64,000 nucleotides of DNA. Origin: Lingula anatina. Its lineage: Eukaryota > Brachiopoda > Lingulata > Lingulida > Lingulidae. The translations under genes were made by a program, and so were the position numbers. Shown here piece after piece: positions 20,331 through 31,546 of the stretch. Where the stretch lies: contig NW_019775411.1 in assembly GCF_001039355.2 (NCBI RefSeq), positions 289,322 through 353,321 on the forward strand, in the 5' to 3' direction. Position 1 is the stretch's first letter, and each line of letters opens with the position of its first letter. The notes beneath the pieces were generated by a model. It saw only the letters and a program-made list of their open reading frames with translations. It was not told the origin of the DNA and searched no databases.

Positions 20331-23300
20331 TCACGACAACAAAAACCAATCCTTTTTTAAATATCTTTGGTTTTATTGAAAACTTACAATTTCAAAAAAC
20401 TTACAGTTGTTGCCAAAATTTGGTTTTATGCAGTAAAAACTATATTTTACATAGACAAATATTTAAAACCTTTAATTGTCACCTATACACTGCCTGTGTT
20501 TTACTCTTCTTTATTGTGCGTTGGTTTACACTATGATACTTATACTGTAGATACATTATAATATTTAACAAAGTGTTTTAATTTATAACATTGCACATTT
20601 TTAGTATCGGCATTTTCGTGTCACTTTTTTACATTCATTTGAATAGTTTTTATTGAAATATAATGTAATTGTCATTATTTATCAAATATATAATTTATCA
20701 AGATAAAACGCTAGATGTAGAAAGGCCATTTCTTATTGTGAAATTACATTTGAGAAGCCTCTTATTTTTATCAAAGTATGCCAAAGTTTAGTTACATCAT
20801 TGAGTATGCAGAGTTAATGTAAATGTTTGTTATCCATTAGAAAGAACTGTAATCAAGTTTTAATTTCAGTTGTAAAAAAGATTGAATAATTTCTTTCATG
20901 GCTTTAGCCTCAGTTAAATTGTGTTAAAGGTCTTTAGTAAATGTATTTTGATTGGCTTCAATATCCCTAAATATATGTATCACTTCTGTCATACATGTAT
21001 TTTCGTGCTTCATCTTGTGTATAGTACATGTACATATAAAGAGAATATAGTCTGTATTGTCATGAGAGTTTAGTCAGCCTTTTCACTAACTGTAACTAAG
21101 CATTTATAATCATATTATTTTAAAATTATGACTGTGAATTTAAAAATAATTTTAAAATAAAAATAATTTTAAAATAATTCTAAATTCAATTTTCCTGTTA
21201 TCCTGTTCCTGTTAGCAGAATCCGTTCTCACTTACATTGCACTGCCGCCTACTGGTGATACTGTATACAAGTAGACCCACACTGTTGCCTTCACTTTATT
21301 TCCCCATTTTGATGGGTTGAGGGTTATCTTTCCCTACCTCCTTTTTTCATCGGTAGCAGTTTTCCCCAATTATTTCCACTCCATATTCAATGGGTTGCAG
21401 ACACTGAAACGGTTCGTTATCCTCCCCATTTTTGCAGGTATCAACGCCATTGACGGTAGTAACCTTACAAATACATGTATATCACGCGTGTCAAATGATT
21501 TTATAGTCTATTTCCTCTCGAATAGGGGTTGTAGCTACCCACTATGTATAACATCCTCCCCAGTATTCCTTACCACACACTCAACCGTCAACACTCCCAA
21601 TCTCGTCGGGAGTCTCCCAATTTGGGGACATTTCTCTCGATCTCTCGATTCAGACTAAAAAATCTCTCCATGTATCAGGCTGTTTGATCTACACAAAGTG
21701 TCTGCGATAAAATTTCAAATCAAGTATGGTTGCCGACTTGCACGAAATACTGCACTCCTATTTCACGTTTACATTTCGTTTATGCACTAGGGTCTGTTCG
21801 TGCGACCACCTAGCATAAATATCAGAAAACATAAAACAGGAGTGCTAATGAGTGTAGATTTCGGTTAAAAAAAGAGTAGTTCAGATTACGGATTGCAGGA
21901 CAGTACAATAATTCGATTTTTTTAATTCAAGAAAAAATGAGTATTACTTATATTTACTTACTTATATTACTTATAATTATGAGTTCACAAAGAACTCTAC
22001 AATATTTAAAAAAATATCCCAGTTCTATAGAAAGTTAGGCCAACGACGTGAGTGTCACCTCTACCTGGCTTTCCTTTGTGGGGTCTTCCTCGGCTGCTAA
22101 ACCAGAAAGTGACCTCCTGACCAAGAAAATGGCCTTTTCGCAACCATGCAAATAAAAAAAAAATCGTGCAACATTTGTTGTGAATACATGTACATGTATT
22201 TATTATATTTATTATACCAGCATAATGATTTGGATAATTATTATTTTATTCCCACCTCGGGAATTCCCATAATTCACATAATTCCCACAATAATATCACA
22301 TAATAAAATCGTTCTAATATAAGTAATAAAATCATTCTGAAATGTGTTCATGCTAAAATATAAAACAGAGAAGTAATAAAAATGAATAAAATAAAAAAAA
22401 ACTTTGGCTATAGGCCTATTTATATGAACCCTGCTATATTCAAACGCACCCGCATTATATCCTGGCCAGTTCATTAAAAAATGTGATACTGTCTATTAGG
22501 CCTGAGGACGGAGTGTGAAAAGAACGGGTAGAGGATTAGACCTTACAAGGTCATAATAATATCTCACAGGCATTTGATTTCCATTTTGGCTTTTGTAGCC
22601 ATAATAAATATAAGTACAATAAAATCTCGAATAATCAGTACTCTGTGTTTGTTTGCTTACTTTATGTGGAAGCCGGTTAAAATAGCTTTCGGGGCATGAA
22701 ACCAATTTGATTGCACTTTCAATACCATAGTAACAGCGATAAAGGTGATAATGTCATAGGTGATTATGCCATATTTCAATCACATTTCTTAATGTATTAT
22801 TTGCCATTGGCAATGAAAAGAATTTAGCCATTGGCAATTATAAAACATACAAAGGGTCTCCTTGAATTGAACTATTAAAACGCAGCAGATTATTTGGTGT
22901 TAAATAAACCCAGTTGGTTTTAAGGGCAACGCAAGTTTGAGCATGCTTGGAGGTGAATTAACGGTGAGGTGAATTTCCAAATTGAAATTAGGAGGGAGAT
23001 TGTTGATTTAGACCAAAACTTATTTTACTCATTTTAAACTATTTAGCAAATGACTGTAAAATTCATGTTTTTCACTTGTTTCTGTGGAAAAATCAGTTGT
23101 TTTCTCCTTTTTTCAGCGAACAGTGTCTTGAGTGGCCTTCCTTCGAAAACAAAAATTCAGGATAAATTCAGGAAAAATTAATTATATTGTTATCTCACTA
23201 CGACCATCAAAGTAAAAACAAAACGCCCTTAAAATGTATTCTATAGTCATTTACCCAGCAGACTGCCAAAATAAAGGATGTAAAACTATTTTCTTTAATA

Positions 23301-23827
23301 AATTCAATATAATGAATTCAATATTTAAAACTAATTCGAGAAAAAATTTGAAAATTTCTGTTAGAATTTACCTGAACATAACTTTCTTATGACATGTCTA
23401 ATAAAGTACAGAAAAACGCCCTGAATCTTTACTATGCTGGCAGGGGTCAATTGAAGAAAAAAGAACCAAGATTTACAAAGATATCATCATTATAATACTA
23501 AAGGATTAATAAGCAACATGTAATTACAATTAATGCAAAGTCACCTCGAAGCCTGTTCTATATACTGGACAGATCGAAAGGCTACTGTGCAGCTCAAATT
23601 AAATGAACGATTCAAACTTTGGGAAGGACCCCTCCAAGCAGTCACCTGATTTTTGCTCTTCATCCGCTGACAAAGAGTTCTGTCTTTCCCAGTTAAAACG
23701 TAACTCATGTTCATTCTTTAACTTAATTCAAGGCAAAAGCATCGAATACAAATAAACCGGACGCACTTGCAATGCCATCGCTACAGGGCCAACTAACATA
23801 TTGTGAACGGTATTTGTTTTCTATATC

Positions 23828-23953
23828 ACTCCGCCAGGTAGCGTGCCTGTGGCTTAACGTTGTTAAAGCAATATCTTATATAATAATAGGTCCCACAGTA
23901 ACAGACCAGCGTCGTCGCTTGGACCGATAGGATAACCGGGAACAGCCAGAATA
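23828..23953 (+). promoter_or_regulatory. Conserved 5' leader of the intact DUF1647-family gene (copy 3)
   Basis: Begins CTCCGCCAGGTAGCGTGC, matching the leaders at 15118 and 16679, then has an unrelated insertion of about 30 bases before GACCAGCGTCGTCGCT. It ends at the ATG of the next exon at 23954. Confidence 0.45.
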
Positions 23954-26900
23954 ATGAAGCGATACGTTATAATACCAACAACAACGGTTCTTATTCTTCT
24001 GACGGCTTTTGGATACTTATCCCTTTATAAAGCAGACGATTTAAGGTCACCTCTGGGTAAGTACATAAAAGAATCCCAAGACGTGACGGAAATACTACAC
24101 ATCAAAACACCAACTCTAGCTCTTCATTACACAGCAAATGTCTCTCGTTACCGTGGGTTTCAAAATCCTAGTACTGGCGGTCTCTCTCTGCTGCCACTGT
24201 AACAGTCTCTCGTTACCTTGGGTTTCAAAATCCTGGTACTGGCGGTCTCTCTCTGCTGCCACCGAACAGTCCCTCGTTACCTTGGGTTTCAAAATCCTGG
24301 TACTGGCGATCTCTCTCTGCTGCCACTGTAACAGTCTCTCGTCACCCCTGGTTTCAAAGCCCTGATACTGGCGGTCACTCTCTGCTGCCACTGTAGCAGT
24401 CCCTCGTTACCTTGGGTTTCAAAGTCCTAGTACTGGCGGTCTCTCTCTGCTGCCACTGTAACAGTCTCTCGTTATCCCTGGTTTCAAAATGTTGGTACTG
24501 TTGGTGACTTTATTCAAATTTGGGGCCTTAACAATATTTGGTAGTCCAAGATCCAGTAAATTTTTTGCGTGTTTCCTTATAAAACCGCTTTAAACATCTT
24601 GGCCGGATTTCATCAACGCTGGATAGAAGTATCCACAGCATAACACTGTTATCATGTGGACTGTTGTCCTGAGAACAGCAGGCATTTTCAACCACTGGAA
24701 AACAATATCAGAGTCAAAGAAGTATGCAGTGTTTGTGAAACTTTGTTTTATTGAGTCCATATGAAAATAATTTTGGATAGTGAGATTTGGAGTTAGATTT
24801 GGATTCATAAGATAGCACTATCCAGTGGTGATGAAACTGGGCCCTTATTTGCTCTTTTAAATATATTTTTCATGCTGCAAGTAGTGCTGAGGATAATTGC
24901 AATCGCTTGGAGAACGGATTTTTGATCCACTCGTACAAATATGCAACGAAAGAAAAGATCACAGTGCTACAGGTTTTCCGTGGCGTTATTTTTTTATTTG
25001 TCGCCCGAATTTAGCAATGCAGTTTCCATGCTACATACAAGCTGTGTTATTATCAAATCAATACTCAACGAAAACTAACAAGCAATCGAAACTTTCATAT
25101 GGTCTGTGGGCAAATGAAATCCCTGCAACGCCATTGCAAATAAAGAACGTTTGTCGTGAAAACTCCGCCCTCCTGTATATTATTTGGTACATGGCCACTC
25201 AGTAAAAAAAAAAAAGTGCCTCGTCTGTACTGAAATGTTCTTCACACAATCGGTAGCGACGTATTTTTCTCACGACAAAGCACGTCACCAGGTACTCGCT
25301 AGTGATCCAAGTCGAACCTGTATATATATATATATAAAAGAGAACATAGGTAAAATATTCACGTTCGCCTTGGTTTATGGGGAGCCACTTATAAAATCCA
25401 TCAATGTTGTGTTTTGTTATGTTTATTATATATTGAAAAAAAACTAATTAAAAAAGGTACCAAATGTTATTAAATTACACATTTGTTTAAAATTACATTT
25501 CTGAGCGTAAACCTGATTAAAACTGTACTTTTATTTATTCATTTAAAATATTCAAAAGTGGATTTATGTTGATTAACTGGGAAAAGTCATCAAGTAGGGC
25601 ACTACAAGGCGAGTAATAATATTGCGTGTTTGAGCAATCATGTTTATATTGAATACCACATAAGCTTTCGAGACGAATCTTATAAGCACTAGAGGCGATA
25701 TCGTGTTTCATATTAGGCGAAATGTCATCGAATGTTAGTGAATAGTTTTTGAGAAGATGAAATTCAAAAATTTGGGACGATTTTCATCCTTCTGATATAT
25801 AGGCCGGTACATGTTGTACCCTGTACACGTACCTAAACGACCAGAATCATGTCAAGTGTCGAAGGTGTTGTACACATAGTTAGTTGAAGATTCATGTCAA
25901 CTCGCTGTATAGATCTCTAAGGAAAAATAAGTATTATTACTGATGCATCTCTGAAGATCTACTTAACAGATGTCATATATAATCCAAGTTTTCCGCATCT
26001 AGGCCTTCTTCGGGGATAATCTAAAGGCCGAAAGCTTGGATTATATATATATATATAACATCTGTTAGGTAGATCTTCAGAGTTGCATAATAATACACAC
26101 ACATGTAGCTAGTGAAATGGACGTTGATATTTTATATGTAGATGATTGATGACACAGAATGCAAATAAGTGACTTATCAACGACACATAAAACAAAGCAG
26201 GAAAAATAACAAGACTATCAATCTTGATATAGATGCATTTATCAAACATCCATTTATCACGATGTCATTAAGATTTATGTGCGTCCAAAACTCACCACTC
26301 TTAATTTGATGGGATCTAGGATAGAAATGATTTAAAAAGGTCTTTTTTTATTGCGTTATGCAGTGCGTACATGTAGTTGTGTTGAGCTGTGGCCACTGAC
26401 GCACTGTATGGTCATACTATGTCACTGCAATATTGAATACCGTTACGAGCAAACATGTATATTTAATCTGGTAACACAATTGAAAAGTAATGCATTCGTC
26501 TCCAACAAAGCGTAAAACACACATAGAACTGCCAATATGAGTTTGGTCTCAAAATCTTTTCATCAAAGCTTAACATTGTATATCTGCGTCGCTTGATTTG
26601 TACAATCCATTGACTGTTTACTTTGCCGAATGATCAAATAGAAATGTACAGGTATATTAGTTGCCCACTTCAAGTTCCATTCACACACATCTGCAATGGA
26701 CGCGTTGCAGTAGGCGAGATACAGTCCCCGAAGAAGTTGACCTGGCCCGCAATTTCTAAAGGGAGTTCTTTTTCTGAAAAAAATGGACCTTTTGTCATGA
26801 AACCGTTACGAGCAAACATGTATATTTAATCTGGTAACACAATTGAAAAGTAATGCATTCGTCTCCAACAAAGCGTAAAACACACATAGAACTGCCAATA

Positions 26901-29900
26901 TGAGTTTGGTCTCAAAATCTTTTCATCAAAGCTTAACATTGTATATCTGCGTCGCTTGATTTGTACAATCCATTGACTGTTTACTTTGCCGAATGATCAA
27001 ATAGAAATCTATATTAGTTGCCCACTTCAAGTTCCATTCACACACATCTGCAATGGACGCGTTGCAGTAGGCGAGATACAGTCCCCGAAGAAGTTGACCT
27101 GGCCCGGCAATTTCTAAAGGGAGTTCTTTTTCTGAAAAAAATAGACCTTTTGTCATGAAACCTTCATGCACCTAGATAATATTTTACTAAGAGGGGACCT
27201 TTTTTCCGGCAAAAAGGGACCCCCCCTTCAAATAATCCTGGATCCGCCCCTGATAACGCCTTTGGCTATTAAGCACCCCGGTGTGAATTCGATTCCCACA
27301 CACTTCCGTTTTCTTCTTTTATTTTTTAAATTTTATTACTATTATTATAAATATATATTTACATTCAAGAATATTTGTCATTTTGCGTGTATTACAAAGT
27401 GAATATACGTAGATCCAAGAATAAAATGAATAAATTAATTATGTACTTACCGGTACCTAAGTCAATTGAACGGCGCCACTATAAGTTTCGTGTCGCAATT
27501 AAGAATTAGCTGCTTTGTAATTCTCCTTAATAATGTTATTAAGTCATTTTATATAACAAGACAGCATTCAGCATTTTTATAGCATTTTACAGCAGTTTTA
27601 TAGATGTAATCTTTCTTTAACTATAAAGATTTTCTAGCGAACAAATCGGGATATTTTTGTTGCTAATGGAGGAGTTACAAAATGTATTTTGCTCTCACAA
27701 ATACCAAGACGTTCACTTTGTTGGAAATATTAAACTAATTTGAAATGCCTGTTCGGGTGTTCGACCCACCTCTGTCAACAAACGTTCAAATACTTCCACT
27801 TTAATTGCTTTTTTTCATTAAAGTGATATATAATCTAAACAAATAACGACTTTTCTGGCGTTACAGACAATTTTCCAGTACCAAACTGCTTATATAAGGC
27901 AGTGCCCATCCTTGAAGACGCCGTGGACACATCATACACTCAGTATACAGTATTTACAGATCATCCCAAATACTCTCTCAAAACCATAAAATTTGACCCC
28001 TGGTGACCTGTTGATCTACTGAGTATTTCATGACGCTGGACATAGATTGATCGGGATCTATATGAGGTATCGAAGCTAGTTACCAACCGTTGTTTTTAAT
28101 TCTCAAATTATTAGCCACCATGGACATTTTTGCGCATTAATTATATATTATTGTACACAGGCAAAGCCATCTTGTTTATTGTGCAGTGCCAGAACGATAT
28201 CAGTATATTATATACATGTCTGTGCGTGCACAAGGAGGTGTTCCTCCTATACTCTCTGCCAGAAACTAACTGGTTGGCGGCGCCATTTTTGTGCTAGCCG
28301 AACAACATAGAAATGTGCAAGCCAGATTAATATCGGTGAGCATACAGTGGAGACATTCTAATGATTCTCTCTGTGGCCCTGTTGGAGGGCAGTCGCAGTG
28401 TGTGAAAGATAACGCAGGTTAATTCCAGATAGGAATGGGCACCAAACATTGCCGTCTCGGGGTCAACTCACCATAGCAGCTGAATGCACAGATATCAGCA
28501 TTTACTGAGTGCTACATGTATTACTAGATCGATTCGTCTCAAGCACGCCAGCATTACGATTATTATCCTGAGTTTTAAGTTCTTGTTGCGGTTTGGCAGC
28601 CTGCTTCGAATTGTGTAGTAGGCCCCAAGGAAGATTAAGAAATACTTAATTATAAATATAAAATATATTAATAAACTTAATTAATAAATTAATGGTGGTA
28701 TTCATCGGACTCTAAATATGCTGAACAGGACGGATTCAGGATTTTGCTCATAAGCACACATGTGATCAGGTCAAAGTTTAACATTGTAATGTCGGTATCA
28801 CCATATCTGAAACTCTCTGTTGTTAATCGGCCTCTTTTGTATGCACAAGCTAATAGAGCAGCCGTGCAACTTCAGATTTCGCGGGATTTAGAAAAACGTT
28901 CATAACTAAGCATATTATTATTGAAGATTAAAAGTTGACTGGACCAAAAGCCACTGAAAATATTACAAACACTGTGACGTACAATGGTTTAAAAAGCTTA
29001 GAGGCCTGTATAAATTATATAGAATAGAGTGCTTCAAACAACTGTTTGGCGTGTATATGTAAGTCTTGCATCGTTATGGAATAAAAAAAGAGACGTGGGA
29101 GCTTCTATTCAGAAAACTCACACACGCAACCCATCAAGTCTTATTATTAATGTCCCCATAGTAAAAAATCTAAAGATTTCGTGAACTTTACACGTTGGTA
29201 TTTTTTACTCTTCCACATCTCACCAAGCCACTGTATAATATTACACAGGTATTGATTTTGATGATGCTCCGGGTCAAATTCATCGTCCGTTAATACAATA
29301 TTGACTGAATATGCAGGTGGCTAGATGTCCCTGTATGATTTATCCGGAGGGAACCATGCCATCTGGTGACAGAAATAAAAACTACCACTATATGCATGCT
29401 AAAAACTGACAAACCAGAAAACGAAAATACGGAAACCTACATAAACTCCAGTTCCCTTTATAAAAATACTTCATCCTCGTCACACGTTGGAGTGATCATA
29501 ACTATGGCCGAAGGCTTTTTGGAAAGGGTGAACATTGTTTTTAAAACCTTTTTTTAGAATACTTTAAAATAAAAGGACATTAAATAAAGTGCTCAATAAT
29601 AGAAATCAGTTCTTTTAAAGAAGACTTTTGTTGACAAATAAAAAAGAAAAGAAAAGAAAAACGAAAAAAGAAAGAAAAAAAAAAACGAATCTCGATACAG
29701 CCAAATGAATCAAATGATTTTAGAAACAAATATTATAGCGACCTGGAGCTTTCAAACATTTTTTCACCGACTGCCTTTTCATACAATCTCATAAGTATTT
29801 ATACTCTATTTCTCCGTACTGATCATGCATTTACTTGTTTTCTTTCCATTGTCTTTGCGTGATTACAAGGAATTTTCCATTCTCATGATGCAAACCACCA

Positions 29901-31279
29901 TTCAACAATTCTTTATTAGGTAATTTCTAAGGGACTTGTTTTCAATTAAAAATATTATTTGAATTACTCATTCTTGGACCTTATCCATCCTTAGTTTGCA
30001 TGTGTATTACACATGTCCGAAACTTGAAAATCTGTTGAGAAATTAACCAAACAAATCGAACTACATATGACTTTGACACGTTCCATCTTTCCTTACCACG
30101 AAGACAATTTCTACACTTGTTGACTCTTAAAGAAATTTATCTTACACTCACTTACTCCCTATCCTTTTGATTTCGTTTTAATCATTAGCTGTAATTAGTG
30201 AAGTGTAAGTCATTTGCTTTACAACACAAACATTTTGCTTACAGTCTTTACAAAGATTCAATCAAATGAATCATTTAGACCGATATACATTCTGTCTTGG
30301 CGCACTATGAAGACGAAGACAACCATATAGAGGCCAATATATTCTAGAGACACCATGCGCAAACTCACCCATTCAATTTAACGTCGATTCCTACGACTGT
30401 TAAAATAAAATAAACTATTATAGTATATTATAATTGTTAGATTGATATGAAAATATCTACACATGTTCAAATTCAAGGACTTAATTTTAATTAAAATTGG
30501 TGAAATTATTTGATTTCCTTGATCTACTTTCAGATAGGCCACGTCCAGGCCAGAAATTAAGCTTCACACTCATTACCGGGTCAAATTCACCATTTTTCTT
30601 TCCTGGATTAAAGAATTTGGTTGGAAGTGTCCATAAGTGGTCACCTGACCGGGATATAGTGGTTTGGGACCTAGGCCTGAGTCCGGAGCAGGTGGCCGAG
30701 GTGAAGACGTGGTGCAGAGTAACATATAGAAAATTCGATTTCGACAAATATCCGCCACATCTTCGTAATTTACACACGTACGCTTGGAAACCAGTGATTG
30801 TCAAGGAGATGGTGGATACATATGAGAGGGTGCTATGGATAGACGCAGGAAGCCATATAAATGACAGCATGAGTACGATGGACCAATTAATGTGGGAAGA
30901 CGGATACATACTTATTCAAGGGCAAGATGCTGATACGACACTTTTCTTGCATGAAAAAATGTGCCTTCATTTGGGCTTGAAAAAAACAAGCTTTAAGAAT
31001 AAGCCGTCTTTTGCAGGTGGGTTTAATGGGTGGTCAAATCGACCTTATCTTTACCAAAAACTGCTCATTCCATGGTTTACATGTGCCCTCACGCAAAGGT
31101 GCATCGCTCCAGAGGGCGCTAGCTTAGCTAACCATCGCTTCGACCAATCAGCATTAACTGTCATAAGTTACTCTTCTGGTTTGGACTTAAAGCCTCACAC
31201 AGAACTTAACCGAATTGAAAAGGAATCGAGAAATGGTAATAAAATGTACTTGGACCGTGTAAGGAAAAAGCCATGTTGA
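23954..31279 (+). CDS. DUF1647-like putative type II membrane glycosyltransferase-like protein, intact copy
   Basis: Exon 1 is 23954-24056: Met, Lys-Arg, then a hydrophobic anchor (VIIPTTTVLILLTAFGYL), ending phase 1 at GT 24057. The catalytic-like exon is 30534-31279, phase 1 acceptor, TGA 31277-31279. Direct joining gives 282 aa. The sister gene has a 36-aa stem exon between these two, and I could not find a counterpart; a frame near 29385-29520 has a plausible acceptor but no phase-1 donor. The domain shows FFPGLKNLVGSV, WDLGLSPEQVAEV, FDFDKYPPHLRNLHTYAWKP, VLWIDAGS, ILIQGQDAD, SFAGGFNGW and NHRFDQSAL, resembling Pfam DUF1647. The FDFDKYP..RNLxxYxWKP block is the most family-typical part. 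The frame is open across the site broken in the 18.7-kb copy. Membrane topology and Golgi location are inferred from the anchor. Confidence 0.8.
24141..24505. repeat. 65-bp minisatellite, about six copies
   Basis: Units start at 24141, 24206, 24270, 24335, 24400 and 24465, each TCTCTCGTTACC.TGGGTTTC, then TACTGGCGGTCTCTCTCTGC and TGCCACTGTAACAG. It lies in intron 1 about 85 bases after the donor and seems to have grown from the intron segment ACAGCAAATG.CTC that the paralogous copies keep as single sequence. Spacing of 64-65 bases is not a multiple of three, so the frames through it are not genes. Confidence 0.9.
25943..26088. mobile_element. ~145-bp foldback/MITE element
   Basis: The left arm TGCATCTCTGAAGATCTACT..ACAGATGT..ATATAATCCAAG (25943-25991) is the inverse of the right arm CTTGGATTATATAT..ACATCTGTTAGGTAGATCTTCAGAG (26034-26083). 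The centre is CTAGGCCTTCTTCGGGGATAATCTAAAGGCC. It is non-coding and able to fold almost end to end. Confidence 0.7.
26440..27160. repeat. Tandem duplication with 363-bp period
   Basis: 26440-26802 (from CCGTTACGAGCAAACATGTA) is repeated at 26803-27160 with only a handful of substitutions and small indels, so the duplication is recent. Each unit ends in sequence like GGACCTTTTGTCATGAAACC. The second unit runs into a MITE end at 27178-27251. Confidence 0.85.
27178..27251. mobile_element. Right end of a GGATCCGCCCCTG-type MITE
   Basis: The segment GGGGACC..TTCCGGCAAAAAGGGACC ends in CTGGATCCGCCCCTG, the inverse of the CAGGGGCGGATCCAG start seen at 37398. The left terminus is not recognised in front of it, so it may be truncated by the tandem duplication. 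Confidence 0.45.
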
Positions 31280-31315
31280 CCACCGAACATCACAAACATT
31301 AAGTGCCTAGTTATG

Positions 31316-31546
31316 TAAGGGTGCTTTCCCAGAGATTTAGATCGATCTAAAGATTAAGTTTTAGATCGACCTAACTCCCTGGGGGTTCAGGCTAAATTGC
31401 AGTCAGCCGAGCGGACACCATAGTTAATTACCCCCTTACAGCTTTTAGTAGGCGGGACGGACATTTAAGCCGGATTATCTGACAGTAATCTAGTGAGACT
31501 CCCCACGGGGATAGATCGATCTAAAATCTATGGGAATGCACCCTAA
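31316..31546. mobile_element. Palindromic ~230-bp MITE, copy 1
   Basis: Ends are TAAGGGTGCTTTCCCAGAGA and its inverse TGGGAATGCACCCTAA. Next inside come TTTAGATCGATCT on both arms, then long inverse arms (CTAAATTGCAGTCAG, and CTGACAGTAATCTAG on the other side). The whole element is a near-complete foldback with a short centre. A second copy lies at 42784-43035. Confidence 0.8.

Larger units (their letters stand above)
19228..23800. other. Intergenic region between DUF1647 copies, with an assembly gap
   Basis: After the stop, AATAAA at 19372-19377 is a candidate poly(A) signal. A G-run lies at 19461-19478. The gap at 19955-20225 is entered through (AT)n. A possible ankyrin-like coding fragment is listed at 20226. 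From 20550 to 23800 the sequence is AT-rich (AATTTTAAAATAA tracts around 21120-21180) and I see no supportable gene. Confidence 0.5.
24506..30533 (+). other. Long intron of the intact DUF1647-family gene
   Basis: Six kilobases without a recognised exon. Contents noted separately are a foldback element (25943-26088), a 363-bp tandem duplication (26440-27160) and a hAT-like MITE end (27178-27251). The rest is AT-rich. Short (TA)n tracts lie at 25321-25336 and 26042-26057, and an A/G-rich tract at 29640-29685. Confidence 0.55.

Noticed and set aside
19847-20349. Frames spanning the assembly gap
   Set aside because: Most residues are N; only the 35 codons after the gap are considered.
24141-24505. 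CRISPR-like array
   Set aside because: Units are contiguous 65-mers with no constant repeat/variable spacer alternation, in an animal intron.
29366-29557. Candidate stem exon of the intact DUF1647 gene (Asn/Ser/Thr-rich frame)
   Set aside because: A plausible acceptor exists but no GT donor keeps phase 1, and it has no similarity to the stem exon at 17845.
30487-30909. 140-codon minus-strand frame
   Set aside because: Antisense shadow of the DUF1647 exon, which has the conserved motifs on the plus strand.
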